Positions 45,242 through 55,280 are shown, counted from the stretch's first letter. The stretch is 64,000 nucleotides of DNA from CAZOEL01 sp964578835 (GCA_964578835.1 CAZOEL010000013.1:31826-95825); one strand, 5' to 3'. Notes: a model not told the origin generated them from the sequence alone. Numbers and translations: made by a program.

Positions 45242-46282
45242 TCAATTCTTCTCCGGCAATAGCAGCTCATAAGCTTCGGTAAGGCGGACGAAAGCATCAT
45301 GATCGCCTCCTCTGTCGGGATGCATCCGTTTGGCTTTCCTTCGATACAGACGAATCAGATCCTTTCTGTTCATTGTCAGAAATATGTCGTGAGATATTTC
45401 AAGAACTGCGTACGCCTCTTGTACGGAGATGGAGGTCCTGACCTTTGGGGACCCCGCATGACGCCTGCTTTCCCTGAAGAACTGCTGTCCTTCCATGAAG
45501 GCTCTCATCAACCATTCCCATGGGTTTTCAAATTCAAACTCATGCTCGAAGTAGAGCCCCACGTATTTAGAGAGGAAAGGATGGAGTCGATCGCCCTCCC
45601 CGTTCTCAACACCGACAAAGAACCGATCATCAAGATTCAGTCGTGTTATTTCATGTAGGAAGTAAGAATCGACCTCAATTCGGCTCAAGCCTGCTGGGTA
45701 GTTCCTCAGTGGATGCCGGGGAAAGTAACTCTGGAGATTGAAGGCCGCGTAAATATAGTTTTTAATCTCCATTATGGGCAGTTCGGCCTCCATGGCGTCA
45801 AAAGTCGCTTCGATCTCGTCTCTGCACTTGCAGGAAAGAACCCTCAGGAATTTCCATGAACGGCTGATCCTGACGCTATCCATGTCCATACGGCCAAATC
45901 TGAGATAAAGAAGCCTCCTGACATCAAAGGGATGAAGATCCTCTTGGCCGCGCTCGAGCTCGTCAATGGGACAGGCTCTGGACAAAGTGTATGGAAAATA
46001 CCTGCTTTCCGATCTTTCAAATACCCAACGCAGCCACGGATGAAGGAAAGGGATGAGTATCTCTTTCAGATCCTCATAGGTATACTGGATACCCGCCGAA
46101 TCGAGGGTCTCCTGGAGCTCGGACTTGATATAAAAGGCGTTGCCCCCGGGATAGCCGATGAATTCGCCTGGATCTCGGCCCAAGTCGATAAGGTCCCTAT
46201 GCTTCCAAAACCCATTGCTCTTTATGCTCTCTCTCAAGAGATAATGAGGCCCATCTGAATACGCCAGCTTCCTGAAATACAA
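45242..46282 (-). CDS. J-domain protein
   Basis: This 346-residue protein is mainly an N-terminal domain of about 275 residues that I do not recognise, followed by a C-terminal J-domain (AYAVLEISHDIF; KAKRMHPDRGGDHDAFVRLT) with the HPD motif that stimulates Hsp70 ATPase. There are no zinc-finger or Gly/Phe regions, so it is a type III J-protein that probably recruits DnaK to a specific partner. The start is TTG with GGAGGAG 7 bases upstream. It is complete. Confidence 0.85.
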   Translation of the reverse strand: MYFRKLAYSDGPHYLLRESIKSNGFWKHRDLIDLGRDPGEFIGYPGGNAFYIKSELQETLDSAGIQYTYEDLKEILIPFLHPWLRWVFERSESRYFPYTLSRACPIDELERGQEDLHPFDVRRLLYLRFGRMDMDSVRISRSWKFLRVLSCKCRDEIEATFDAMEAELPIMEIKNYIYAAFNLQSYFPRHPLRNYPAGLSRIEVDSYFLHEITRLNLDDRFFVGVENGEGDRLHPFLSKYVGLYFEHEFEFENPWEWLMRAFMEGQQFFRESRRHAGSPKVRTSISVQEAYAVLEISHDIFLTMNRKDLIRLYRRKAKRMHPDRGGDHDAFVRLTEAYELLLPEKN

Positions 46283-46343
46283 GGTTTCTCCTCCACGTCA
46301 CGCAATGCTCGGAATACAAGAGATTTAGCGCTAAGGTTCAATC

Positions 46344-46583
46344 ATGTCCTATGATTATCAACCTAAGCACCAAGGCAAGGCGGGTAAAGCAAAAGGAAAA
46401 AGGGCTGAGAATAAGAATCGGGAAATGAGAGTCAAAGGTTGGAGACGACAAGCATTGCAGGTTGTGGAAAGCCGCATGCGGGATAAAGCTCGACGCCGGA
46501 TAAGGAATGGAGATTCCTTATCCGGCGTCGAGCGTCTAACAGTCTATTCAATATGGCAAAGGGCTTACGTCAGCCAAAACTAG
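46344..46583 (+). CDS. Possible small basic protein with internal hairpin
   Basis: This 79-residue reading frame begins SYDYQPKHQGKAGKAKGKRA and is very basic at its N-terminus. It contains a 21-bp perfect inverted repeat in its C-terminal third. Its end overlaps the stop of the converging Lon-like gene by four bases. The ribosome site is weak (TAAGG). It could be a real basic nucleic-acid-binding protein or a chance frame over a hairpin element. Confidence 0.4.
   Translation: MSYDYQPKHQGKAGKAKGKRAENKNREMRVKGWRRQALQVVESRMRDKARRRIRNGDSLSGVERLTVYSIWQRAYVSQN
46488..46533. repeat. Perfect 21-bp inverted repeat
   Basis: The arms 46488-46508 and 46513-46533 are exact complements around GGAG; the core is CGACGCCGGATAAGGAAT. 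It lies within a doubtful small frame, 46 bases before the Lon-like gene's stop. Strong enough to act as a terminator. Confidence 0.85.
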
Positions 46584-49084
46584 CCTCCGCAATGAGGACA
46601 TCCACCCGAGTTTTCCTCTGGAGCCTTTCTCGGCTCCTCTGAATCCTTGCCAAACTTTCTCACAATCTCGCCAATCTCGACTAAACGGTCGTCCGCCTTC
46701 CTGAAGATCGTTCCTTCCGGATATGTTCCATCCGGCTGGAGGCTTCCGGCTTCGACTCCGGTCAATATCTCTATTCCCTCTTCAATGGTCGTAACGGGCC
46801 AGATATGAAATTTCCCTTCTTTCACGGCGTCGACCACTTCCTGATCGAGCATCAGGTTGCGGATATTCTTGCTCGGGATCATCACTCCCTGCTTGCCTGT
46901 AAGCCCTTTATGCTTACAAATGTCGAAGAAGCCTTTGATCTTGTGGTTTACGCCGCCAATCGGCTGCACTTCTCCTTTTTGACTCACCGATCCCGTTACG
47001 GCAATTCCCTGGTAGATGGGAGCTCCCGAAAGAGCGCTGAGAAGAACGTACAGCTCAGTGCTCGATGCGGAATCGCCGTCCACCATCCCGTAGCTTTGCT
47101 CAAAAGAAAGTGAGGCGCTGAGAGAAATCGGCTTGTTGTGAGCAAAGCGCTCCTTTAAAAAGCTGCTCAATGTAAGAAGACCCTTGGTATGAATGTTCCC
47201 GCTCATTTTCGATTCCCGGTCGACCGATATGGCGCCTTCCTTTCCGACCGAAACATTCGCCGTAATGCGATTGGGCTGTCCGAACATGTGATCTCCTGTC
47301 ATGAGAACCGAAAGCCCGTTCACCTGGCCGACCTTGAATCCATCCGTTTCAACCCAGAAGATATCCTTCTTGATGACTTCCTTTAGGCGATCCTCATAGA
47401 GTCCGGCTCGGTATTTGCGTTTCTGAGCGGCTTGGGCGACATGCGATCCTTGTATGAAGCCTGAACCCTCCTCGCGCGCAAAATAGTCCGCTTCCGTCAG
47501 AAGATCCCCTATATCCTCAAATTCGAGCGTGAGCTTTTCCTGCGTATCCGTCTTCTCCATGGCGTATTCTATCACCCTGGCGATGCCGGATCGGTCGACA
47601 TCGAGAAGCTCATGCTCCTTGCAATAACGGCCCAAAGCTCTTGCATAGTTGACAATCGCTCCATCCTCGCGGTCCATATCGGTGTCCATGTGCGCTTTTA
47701 CTTTGAAATGCTTCTGGAACCTGTCGTCATGACTGTAGAGGAGCTGGTAGATCTGAGGGTCTCCCGTCAGTACGATCTTGAGGTTGAGAGGGATGGGCTC
47801 AGGACGAAGTGATTTTGTGCTGAAGAGACCGTAGAGCTCTCCAACGTCTTCTATCTTGATCTCGCCGTCGCGCAGCGTCCTTTGCATCGATTCATAAGAG
47901 ACGCTCATACGGAGCAGATCGAGCGCCTTCAATATGAGGTACCCGCCATTTGCTTTATGCATGGCGCCAGGCTTGATCATTGTGTGATCCGTGAAGAGAG
48001 CCCCGAACCACGCCTGCTTTTCAATCGCTCCGAACAGATGCGGGTAGGCCGGATTGGACTCGATCACAACGGGAGCGCCCTGCACTTCGGAATTGTCAAT
48101 GAGGACATTCACCTCGTATTTGCGAAACACAGCGTCCTGAGGCGGCATCGGCGCCTGCATGCCGGGCTGAGCCTGCATTTGCGCCTGCTCCTGCGGGCTT
48201 CCCGGGTGCTGCTCTGCAGCCTGCGGCTTCTTTTTGAAATCGTCGATATGCTCTAGTATGTCCTCCTGAACCAAATGCAAGTATTCAAGGACCTTGGGCT
48301 CGTCATTATACCTTTCCTCCAGCCCATCCATGAGCTGTCCGACGACGAAGAGCGCGATTTCCTTCTCCAGCTTGGCGTGCCGCTCCTTGAACTCGCCCTC
48401 CGCCTCCTGGATCATCTTCATCGTTTCTTTCATCTGCTTATGAAGATCTTCGCTCTTCGATTTGAGCAAAGAGATTTCATGTTCGTCCAGTTGCTGTATG
48501 TCCTCCTGCGTCATCGGCTGTCCCGTAGGGCCGGCCGGAACAATCATCATTCCAACTTGGGAAAATTGCAGCACAAAACCCTGCTCTCTCGCCCTGAGCG
48601 AAAGCCCTTCTATAATTTCCTGCCTCTTCCGTTCAAAGCTTTCATGGACCTCACGATCCTTCACGGCAAAATCTTCGCTGCTAAAAACCTCCGGAATCTT
48701 ATCCTGAAGGATTTTGATGAACTCACTCATATCTTTTTTCAGATCTTTACCGCGCCCCGTGGAAATCTGCAGAGCCTTCGGCGCATCTTTCTCTTTGAAA
48801 TTATAAACATAGCACCAATCCGGAGGAGCCGGCTCATTCTTCGCCTGTTCCTCTATGAAGGTTTTGGCCGTATAGGTGAGCCCGGCTTTCGCCGGACCCG
48901 CAATGAAGATGTTATAGCCTTTTCTCTTCATTCCCATGCCAAAGCGAATGGCGTCTATAGCGCGAGCCTGGCCTATCACCTTACCGTCCGTCAGTTCGAT
49001 GTCCAGAGCGCTTTCCACAGGAATGGAATCAGGATCGATGCGCGCGCGAAGCTTATCCGAAGGGAGCTCATAGTGTTCTCTCAT
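46580..49084 (-). CDS. Lon-like ATP-dependent protease (LonB/YcbZ-type)
   Basis: The start ATG 49084 follows AAAGGAG by 6 bases, giving 834 residues. It has an N-terminal P-loop-like segment (NIFIAGPAKAGLTYTAKTF), an AAA-type middle region with a coiled coil (about 180-300), and a C-terminal Lon protease domain with catalytic Ser in MVDGDSASSTEL and Lys in GGVNHKIKGFFDI. The P-loop GPAKAGLT departs from the usual GPPGTGKT, a feature of this subgroup. It ends with CGG-type Cys residues (GGCPHCGG). It may degrade damaged proteins. The protein is complete. Confidence 0.92.
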   Translation of the reverse strand: MREHYELPSDKLRARIDPDSIPVESALDIELTDGKVIGQARAIDAIRFGMGMKRKGYNIFIAGPAKAGLTYTAKTFIEEQAKNEPAPPDWCYVYNFKEKDAPKALQISTGRGKDLKKDMSEFIKILQDKIPEVFSSEDFAVKDREVHESFERKRQEIIEGLSLRAREQGFVLQFSQVGMMIVPAGPTGQPMTQEDIQQLDEHEISLLKSKSEDLHKQMKETMKMIQEAEGEFKERHAKLEKEIALFVVGQLMDGLEERYNDEPKVLEYLHLVQEDILEHIDDFKKKPQAAEQHPGSPQEQAQMQAQPGMQAPMPPQDAVFRKYEVNVLIDNSEVQGAPVVIESNPAYPHLFGAIEKQAWFGALFTDHTMIKPGAMHKANGGYLILKALDLLRMSVSYESMQRTLRDGEIKIEDVGELYGLFSTKSLRPEPIPLNLKIVLTGDPQIYQLLYSHDDRFQKHFKVKAHMDTDMDREDGAIVNYARALGRYCKEHELLDVDRSGIARVIEYAMEKTDTQEKLTLEFEDIGDLLTEADYFAREEGSGFIQGSHVAQAAQKRKYRAGLYEDRLKEVIKKDIFWVETDGFKVGQVNGLSVLMTGDHMFGQPNRITANVSVGKEGAISVDRESKMSGNIHTKGLLTLSSFLKERFAHNKPISLSASLSFEQSYGMVDGDSASSTELYVLLSALSGAPIYQGIAVTGSVSQKGEVQPIGGVNHKIKGFFDICKHKGLTGKQGVMIPSKNIRNLMLDQEVVDAVKEGKFHIWPVTTIEEGIEILTGVEAGSLQPDGTYPEGTIFRKADDRLVEIGEIVRKFGKDSEEPRKAPEENSGGCPHCGG

Positions 49085-49956
49085 AAAATACTCCTTTTGT
49101 TGCCGTCCAAGTTGTTGGGAAATTCTCACGCCGATCGGGGAGCCGGCAATAGGTCATAATTGAAGAAGGAATGGCATGCTGATTGAAAGTCAAATCCCCA
49201 TAGAATCCAATAGAATTAGCGAAAACTGCTTCGCAGCCATCCTTGAAGGCTTTCGATTTCCAACAGCCGGCTGCCGATATGGGCAAGAAACCAGACTCAA
49301 ATTTTCCGGGCTTTGGATGAGCCTTCATGATGGAGACAAGCAGAGAAAGTCCCGTCACTACTGAGAAAGCCCTAGAATGAAACTAATAGGATCAGTCCAG
49401 CTTGTCTATGGGGAATATACTGTAGATGCATAATAAAAAGCTTGTTTGGAAGCAACGGGGATCTCGATCTGGCTGCTTCCCGCCCTGAAGCCCGCTGTTT
49501 AGACCGGTAGACTGCATCAATGCCCCACAAAATGGATTTGCCTTTGATGCAAATATATTAGCTCTATATGCTTACTTATTTACCCCCATTCTCGCGCTCC
49601 TATTCTGTTCAATCCCGCCATTCTTGAGCCATGCCGCTACTGTCTTGCACGGGAGGAAATACAAAATTCAACGTATCGACATATCCGCCTCGATTGCATA
49701 AAAAGAGAGCATGGAGCCAGGCCGACGAAGAGCTGCTCAAAGAGCGGTATGACTTTCGCTATTGCGAGGCCCGCAATGCAAGCTTCTCAGGTCGCTATAA
49801 GAAGGAACCCGTGGTATTATTTTGTAGAGGAGACAGGAAATGATTCGCACATTCTATATATTCATAAAGCTTTGGGCCGGCGGGAAATTCCTGTCATGGC
49901 GGAGAGCCTGGAGACTGGCGGAGATGGTTCATGCCTTCCGCAATTGCCCTGCAAGC
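49085..49956. other. Non-coding spacer before the MITE
   Basis: Short frames here (for example at 49631-49843) are weak. It contains the Lon-like promoter at its left end. I see no repeat, tRNA or riboswitch. The first MITE begins at its right end. Confidence 0.5.
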
Positions 49957-49959
49957 TAA

Positions 49960-50125
49960 GGCAACTCACAACAAATAACCTACCAGGAAGAGGGGTTCTG
50001 TCATTCCGGCATGGTTTTAGCCGGAATCCAGCCCCGCGAAAAAACTGGATTCCGGCTTGAAGACTGCCGGAATGACGGTGGGTGTTTCTGAACCAATTTT
50101 GGTAGGTTATTTGTTGTGAGCTGCC
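49960..50125. mobile_element. 166-bp MITE, copy 1
   Basis: Ends with 26-base inverted repeats (GGCAACTCACAACAAATAAC then CTACCA) differing by one base, and is flanked by the duplicated target TAA (49957-49959, 50126-50128). The interior is a second inverted pair around TCATTCCGGCATG. It is about 96% identical (6 differences) to copy 2 at 55466-55631. It has no coding capacity. Confidence 0.9.
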
Positions 50126-50266
50126 TAAGCGCCCGACCGAAAGTGCTTCAACATTCCGACCATCCGTTCGTGCTGAGCCCGTCGAAGCATGAACGGGGGC
50201 ATCCGCCCTACGAAAAGCTCAGGGCGAGCGGTTCGCGTTATTAAGAAATGTCCGGTCGGGCGCTTA
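50126..50266. mobile_element. Second short inverted-repeat element next to MITE copy 1
   Basis: TAAGCGCCCGACCG (50126-50139) matches the reverse complement of CGGTCGGGCGCTTA (50253-50266). The interior includes a dispersed repeat-like stretch (TGCTGAGCCCGTCGAAGCAT, then AAAGCTCAGGGCGAGCGG). The TAA of its left end is the target duplicated by MITE copy 1, so the MITE probably inserted at this element's edge. Confidence 0.7.
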
Positions 50267-50408
50267 GAATTGGATGGCGAAAGTCCTGCGCCATTTTCAT
50301 TAGATGCTGGATGCCTGATCCTGGATGCCGGATATTCGCCGTCAGGCATGAGCGTGGAAGATCTCATTCACATCGGATATCCGGCATCGCTCTTTCATGA
50401 CTTCCTAT

Positions 50409-51605
50409 TCAGGAGCTTTCGCCTTTTATCGCCTGCCCGATCCTGCGACCCAATTCGACACATTTATCGAGGCTTTCGTCGCTCGGCGCATATTGAATCC
50501 GTACGCCCTCATCCACCAATTGAAATTTCATCTCGCGCAAAGCCTCCGTCATGTGTCTCACCGCCTCTCCGCTCCAGCCGTAAGAACCGAAAGCAGCCGC
50601 GATCTTGGGACCGGGCTTCAGCCCTTTCATGTAACAGATGATATCCGCCATAGTGGGCATCATTCCGTTGTTGAGGGTCGGAGATCCAAGAACAACTCCT
50701 TTGGCGTCCAGCACTTCCAGCATGACGTCGCTTCGATGGCTGTACTTCATGTTGAGCAATTTGGAATTGACTCCCTCCCGGATCAAGCCATCGGCCACGG
50801 CTTCCGCCATTCTTTCAGTGCTGCGCCACATGGTGTCGTAAATAATGATGGCCTTATCCTTGCCCTTCTGGGAGCTCCATTCATCGTAGGCAGCAACGAT
50901 TCTTTCCGGATGAGAGCGCCAAATCAGGCCATGATCCGGCGCAATCATGTCGATCTTGAGGCCCATGGCTGCGACATTGGCCAGGAGCTTCTTCACCAAA
51001 GGAGAGTACAGTAAAAGAATATTGGCGTAATATTTCGCCGCGCTCGCAAAGAGCTCGTGATCGTCGACCTCATAGTCGAATCGCTCAGTAGTGGCCCAGT
51101 GTTGGCCAAATGCGTCGCTCGATATCAAAACCCGATCTTCCTGCAAATAAGACAACATGCTGTCGGGCCAATGCAGCATGCGGGTTTCAATGAACTGAAC
51201 GCTCTTTTTCCCCAAAGAGAGCGTCTGTCCCGTTTCCACCACTTCATAGGGCCAGTCTTCCCTTCGATAATGCTCGAGAAGCGCCTTCTTACCCATTGAA
51301 GAGCACACGACCTTCTTGGGACGGACGATGTCGATTATCTCCGGAAGCGCGCCGGAATGATCCATCTCCACATGATTGACTATCACATAGTCAATGTTTT
51401 CGGGATCCGTGATCTTTCGAATGTTCTCCAGCAGATCGTGCACAAAGGGTTTTTTGACCGTATCAAACAAGGCGATTTTTTCATCTATCGCCAGATAAGC
51501 GTTGTACGTAGTGCCCTTTGGCGTGGAATAGCCATGAAAGTCACGAATATTCCAATCAATTGCTCCGACCCAATAAATATCCTTTTTGATCTCGACAGGC
51601 TGCAT
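50409..51605 (-). CDS. A-type flavoprotein (flavodiiron oxygen/NO reductase, FprA family)
   Basis: This 398-residue protein reduces oxygen to water or NO to nitrous oxide in anaerobes. The N-terminal beta-lactamase-like domain has the diiron site in VNHVEMDHSG (H-x-E-x-D-H), MLHWPDSM, SSDAFGQH and the later DHGLIWR; the C-terminal flavodoxin domain begins AIIIYDTMWRSTERMAEAVAD and has VLGSPTLNNGMMPTM and FGSYGWSGEA. GGGGGAAAC precedes the ATG. No rubredoxin gene is adjacent. It provides oxygen defence to an obligate anaerobe. Confidence 0.96.
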   Translation of the reverse strand: MQPVEIKKDIYWVGAIDWNIRDFHGYSTPKGTTYNAYLAIDEKIALFDTVKKPFVHDLLENIRKITDPENIDYVIVNHVEMDHSGALPEIIDIVRPKKVVCSSMGKKALLEHYRREDWPYEVVETGQTLSLGKKSVQFIETRMLHWPDSMLSYLQEDRVLISSDAFGQHWATTERFDYEVDDHELFASAAKYYANILLLYSPLVKKLLANVAAMGLKIDMIAPDHGLIWRSHPERIVAAYDEWSSQKGKDKAIIIYDTMWRSTERMAEAVADGLIREGVNSKLLNMKYSHRSDVMLEVLDAKGVVLGSPTLNNGMMPTMADIICYMKGLKPGPKIAAAFGSYGWSGEAVRHMTEALREMKFQLVDEGVRIQYAPSDESLDKCVELGRRIGQAIKGESS

Positions 51606-52028
51606 CAGTTTCCCCCGTTCAAATTGCGCTGAAACACTTGCGCACTTTCAGGCCATTTCAACGATCGCTCAAAGCGCGTCGACCTCCGAGCGCTCAGGCG
51701 CCAAAGCTCGCAGGAAGCCTGCTCGCGCCGCGCTATACAAGGCAATCCGGTTATATAATCGTTTCCCTTTATGCTAATCATAGCGCAAAGTCAAGGTCAG
51801 GACCGTCAGGATTTCAGGCAAGCTTCATGCTATTCATGAATGCCAGCCGTCGATGGTTATCCTACGCCTTGGGCTCGAGCAGACGAAGACGGCTTTTTGC
51901 ATTTGACAGGCGGCCGCGATTCCGATATCGCTCATTGCTCATTCATACTTGATGGAACGTTGCGCAAGGAGTTAGAGTTCGGACAGAGCGCAACAAAGTC
52001 AACATAGACCATGGCGTAAGAGGTATAG
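51606..52028. other. 423-bp spacer
   Basis: Divergent promoters for the flavodiiron gene (minus) and recJ (plus) lie here. The interior has no supported gene. Confidence 0.5.
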
Positions 52029-53693
52029 ATGGTTCGGCAAACATGGCGGATAGCATCCGCGGCAAGACCTTCATCTAGTGAGCAGGTGATCGAAATTCTA
52101 CTGAAGAATAGAAATACCGATCCATCTTTTTTATCCTGCAGCCTTAAGGATTTGGAATCGAATTTGACCATCCGGGGAATGGATGAAGCCGCCGAGCTAA
52201 TGGCGGAGCATCTCTCTGAAGGACGCAAGATTGTCCTCGTAGGCGATTACGATTGTGACGGCATCACATCGACGGCGCAGATGTCTCTGTTCTTGCGCGA
52301 GATCGGACATCAGAACTTCGAAGTAGTCATTCCTTCCCGAGCGGAGGGATATGGAATACCGGAGCGCGCAATAACTCAAAATCCTGATGCAAGCCTTTTT
52401 GTTGCGATGGACTGCGGCACATTGGATTCGAACGCCATCAGTCTTGCCCGCGCACAGGGGGCCGATTGCATTGTGATCGATCATCATGAAGCGCCCGGGC
52501 ATCTTCTCGCACCCGCCACGGTACTCATCAATCCAAAACAGGAAACATGCCCATCCGACTTCAAAGAATTCTGCTCCGCAGGACTAACGCTTCTCTTTCT
52601 CGTAAGCCTGCGGAGGGCGCTACGAGGGGAAGGCGTCAGACCTAAGCTTGGAGGCAAGTATTTGGCGCTGGCCGCTATCGGCACGGTAGCCGATCTGGCG
52701 CCTCTTGTAGCGGGCAACCGTATTTTGACCAAGAATGGCCTTTCCTGTTTGAACGCCAAAACTCATGAGCCCATCCAAAGGCTAGTGGAGCTCGCAGGGC
52801 TTTCCGGAAAGACAATCACTTCGGGACATGTCGGATACTATATCGGACCACGCATCAACGCCGCGGGACGCATGGCGGAGGCCCGCATCGCCTACGATCT
52901 CATGGTGGCCGATGATCCCGATGAAATGGTTAGACTCGCTCAGGAATTGAATCGCCTCAATAGCAAGAGGCAGTCCGAGGAAGACGTTATTCTCGGCGAA
53001 ATCAGAAATCGCTACGCTTCGATGAAGCCAAACAGACGCACAGTCGTGCTCTGGGATTCCAAATGGCCGACGGGACTGGTGGGAATCATCGCTTCCCGGA
53101 TTCAACAGGAGCTCCATTATGGCCCGACAATAGTGTTTTCTGTTGATGAAAGCACAGGATTCGCCAGAGGGTCCGCGAGGAGCGTTTCAGGCTTTGACAT
53201 TCACTCTGCTCTCAGCCATTGCGACGATCTCCTGGTGAAGTGGGGAGGTCACAAAATGGCCGCGGGAATGACCGTGAACATGGGAAAAATAGACGCATTT
53301 GCGGAACGCTTCGAAGAAATAGCCCAGATGCGCGCGCCCGAAGTTTTCCTCTGCAAAGGCAAAGTTGATATGGAACTTGATCCCGGCCTGGTTTCCAGCG
53401 ACCTGATCAATACTCTAAAGCAACTGGAGCCGCACGGTCTCGGCAATCCTCTTCCCGTTTTCGCCGCGCGACAGACCAAAGTGACTGTGCAAAAGCTGTT
53501 TGGAAGGGATCAGAGCCATATGCGGCTCTTGCTCAATGGAGTCGCGCCGGGCGTCTTTTGGCGCGGGGTTGCGCACCGGAGCGCAGTTGGATGGAGCGAC
53601 AACGAACGTCAGGACATTGTTTTCAATGCGGAATGGGATGATTTCTATTCCAGGCCGGTCCTCAACATCAAAGATATCGGACGGCTTTTTTAG
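52029..53693 (+). CDS. recJ: Single-stranded-DNA-specific exonuclease RecJ
   Basis: RecJ degrades 5' single strands in recombination and mismatch repair. The DHH motif set is present: VLVGDYDCDGITSTAQMSLF, AMDCGT, IDHHEAPG, GTVADLAPL, GPRINAAGRM, and the DHHA1 motif KWGGHKMAAGMT. It ends with the OB-like C-terminal domain. At 554 residues it is of normal size. GAGG lies 5 bases before the ATG. The protein is complete. Confidence 0.95.
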   Translation: MVRQTWRIASAARPSSSEQVIEILLKNRNTDPSFLSCSLKDLESNLTIRGMDEAAELMAEHLSEGRKIVLVGDYDCDGITSTAQMSLFLREIGHQNFEVVIPSRAEGYGIPERAITQNPDASLFVAMDCGTLDSNAISLARAQGADCIVIDHHEAPGHLLAPATVLINPKQETCPSDFKEFCSAGLTLLFLVSLRRALRGEGVRPKLGGKYLALAAIGTVADLAPLVAGNRILTKNGLSCLNAKTHEPIQRLVELAGLSGKTITSGHVGYYIGPRINAAGRMAEARIAYDLMVADDPDEMVRLAQELNRLNSKRQSEEDVILGEIRNRYASMKPNRRTVVLWDSKWPTGLVGIIASRIQQELHYGPTIVFSVDESTGFARGSARSVSGFDIHSALSHCDDLLVKWGGHKMAAGMTVNMGKIDAFAERFEEIAQMRAPEVFLCKGKVDMELDPGLVSSDLINTLKQLEPHGLGNPLPVFAARQTKVTVQKLFGRDQSHMRLLLNGVAPGVFWRGVAHRSAVGWSDNERQDIVFNAEWDDFYSRPVLNIKDIGRLF

Positions 53694-53869
53694 TTTCCCC
53701 GTGATCTTCTCCTCCATACCCGCTCCCTTCTTCTTCCTGGCCTCCCGATCGTCGGGCTCGCCATAGATCCAGGACAAGAGGCTTGACTCTTCGCTCTTTT
53801 TAGACAAAATAACGAAATCCTGTAAGTTTACCCTATTTTATCGCCAATGAGTGGAACGGGAGGCGTATT

Positions 53870-55216
53870 TTGTTGCTGCAACATCAAATCGTGCCATCCG
53901 GCCATTATGTGGTAAGCCGCACACAGCAGAAGTCGCTGGTCGCCTATCTTGGAACATGCGTCGGAGTTGTCCTGTGCGATCGCAAAGCGCGAATAGGCGG
54001 GATGGCTCACCTGCTGCTCCCCGAGCCGGTCAGCAGGGGAAGCGATTGGCAAAGGGAAGTTTATGCCCTGACTGGACTCCCCCTCTTCATCGAGGCCCTT
54101 TGCAGGGCAGGCGCTCGAAAAGAAAATCTGGAAGCTCACATTGCCGGAGGCGCGCTCATCGAGCCGGTGCTCAAAGTAGATCTAAATCTCAATATCGGCG
54201 GTCGCAACACCGAGATGGTCGAGGCTATCCTGCGCGCGGAGAATATTCCCGTTCTGAACAGTGAAACCGGGGGCTACCTGGGTTGTAGCATGAGCCTTGA
54301 TTTGACCACATGGAATTGTGACATTGAGATTCTGGGTAAACCGACAATCACACCCGATCAAGTCGAGTTCAGGCCTCCCACGCCGCAAGAGCTCATCGTC
54401 GCCATCGATTCCATAAGGCCGATCCCTCAAATAGCCCTCAAAATCATGCGCTTGATAGAGGAAGAGACTCATAGCGTTGAGGAGATTTCTCAAGACATAA
54501 TTCAAGACCAGGTGCTCGCAGCCAGAATAATCAAGCTGTGTAATTCGCCTCTTTTCGCTCACAAGGAGAAGATAGACTCCATCGAAAGAGCCTTGATGGT
54601 GATTGGCGATAAGCGGCTGCTACAGCTTTCGATGTCTCTCTCGATGGATGAGTTCATGAGCCAGGGAGAAAAGGGCTACTCGCTGTGCAAGGGAGGGCTC
54701 TTCGCCCACGCTGTCGGGAACGCGGTAGCATGCCGGAAATTAGCAGCCCTGTCCGGAGCGGTCTCTCCCGATCTTGCATACACAGCCGGTTTGCTTCACG
54801 ATATAGGGAAGATCGTCCTGGATCAATACATGGCTTCAGCTTATCCGCTCTTTTACAGACGGATTCAGGGGAAGGGGACCTCTTTACAGGAGACGGAACG
54901 GGAATTCTTTGGAGCCAGCCACACAGAGATAGGAGGCCAGCTTGCAAGGCGTTGGTCCATGCCGCTGAGTTTGTCAAACGTTATAGAGCATCATCACGAT
55001 CCGGGCCAGGCAAGCGTCAAAGCTGAGCTGGTCTATACAGTCAGCGTCGCGGACACAATTGTAACGCACTTTGTGAAGGGTTTTCAGCTGGAGAGAACAA
55101 ACGCGGAAAACCTGGAAGAGGGACTGCGAGCAATCGGTCTCACAACAGACGACTTCCTATCGGTTATCGAACAAACAACAAGCGACATGTCCAAAGGCCT
55201 TTATCACGGCGCCTAG
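53870..55216 (+). CDS. CheD-HDOD fusion protein
   Basis: This 448-residue protein joins two modules. Residues 1-150 are a CheD-type receptor deamidase domain, with the catalytic Cys in YLGTCVGVVLCDRKA and the His in GGMAHLLLP. Residues 178-400 are an HDOD domain (SIRPIPQIALKIMRLIEEET, LLHDIGKIVLDQYM, VIEHHHDPG). The start is TTG 53870 with GGGAGG 6 bases upstream. CheD may deamidate chemoreceptors; the HDOD part is a signalling domain. A two-module signalling protein linked to chemotaxis or motility is likely; no receptor gene is near. Confidence 0.88.
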   Translation: MLLQHQIVPSGHYVVSRTQQKSLVAYLGTCVGVVLCDRKARIGGMAHLLLPEPVSRGSDWQREVYALTGLPLFIEALCRAGARKENLEAHIAGGALIEPVLKVDLNLNIGGRNTEMVEAILRAENIPVLNSETGGYLGCSMSLDLTTWNCDIEILGKPTITPDQVEFRPPTPQELIVAIDSIRPIPQIALKIMRLIEEETHSVEEISQDIIQDQVLAARIIKLCNSPLFAHKEKIDSIERALMVIGDKRLLQLSMSLSMDEFMSQGEKGYSLCKGGLFAHAVGNAVACRKLAALSGAVSPDLAYTAGLLHDIGKIVLDQYMASAYPLFYRRIQGKGTSLQETEREFFGASHTEIGGQLARRWSMPLSLSNVIEHHHDPGQASVKAELVYTVSVADTIVTHFVKGFQLERTNAENLEEGLRAIGLTTDDFLSVIEQTTSDMSKGLYHGA

Positions 55217-55280
55217 GGCGTCTAAGCTTCCGAGACCCGCTCTCACAGCATCGAACGAGACAAAGCCTTGCAAATTACCG

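Noticed and set aside
48275..49159. 294-residue plus-strand frame
   Set aside because: Antisense to the Lon-like protease gene; Leu- and Arg-rich shadow.
53415..53807. Minus-strand 130-residue frame overlapping recJ
   Set aside because: Mostly antisense to recJ and without a family match.
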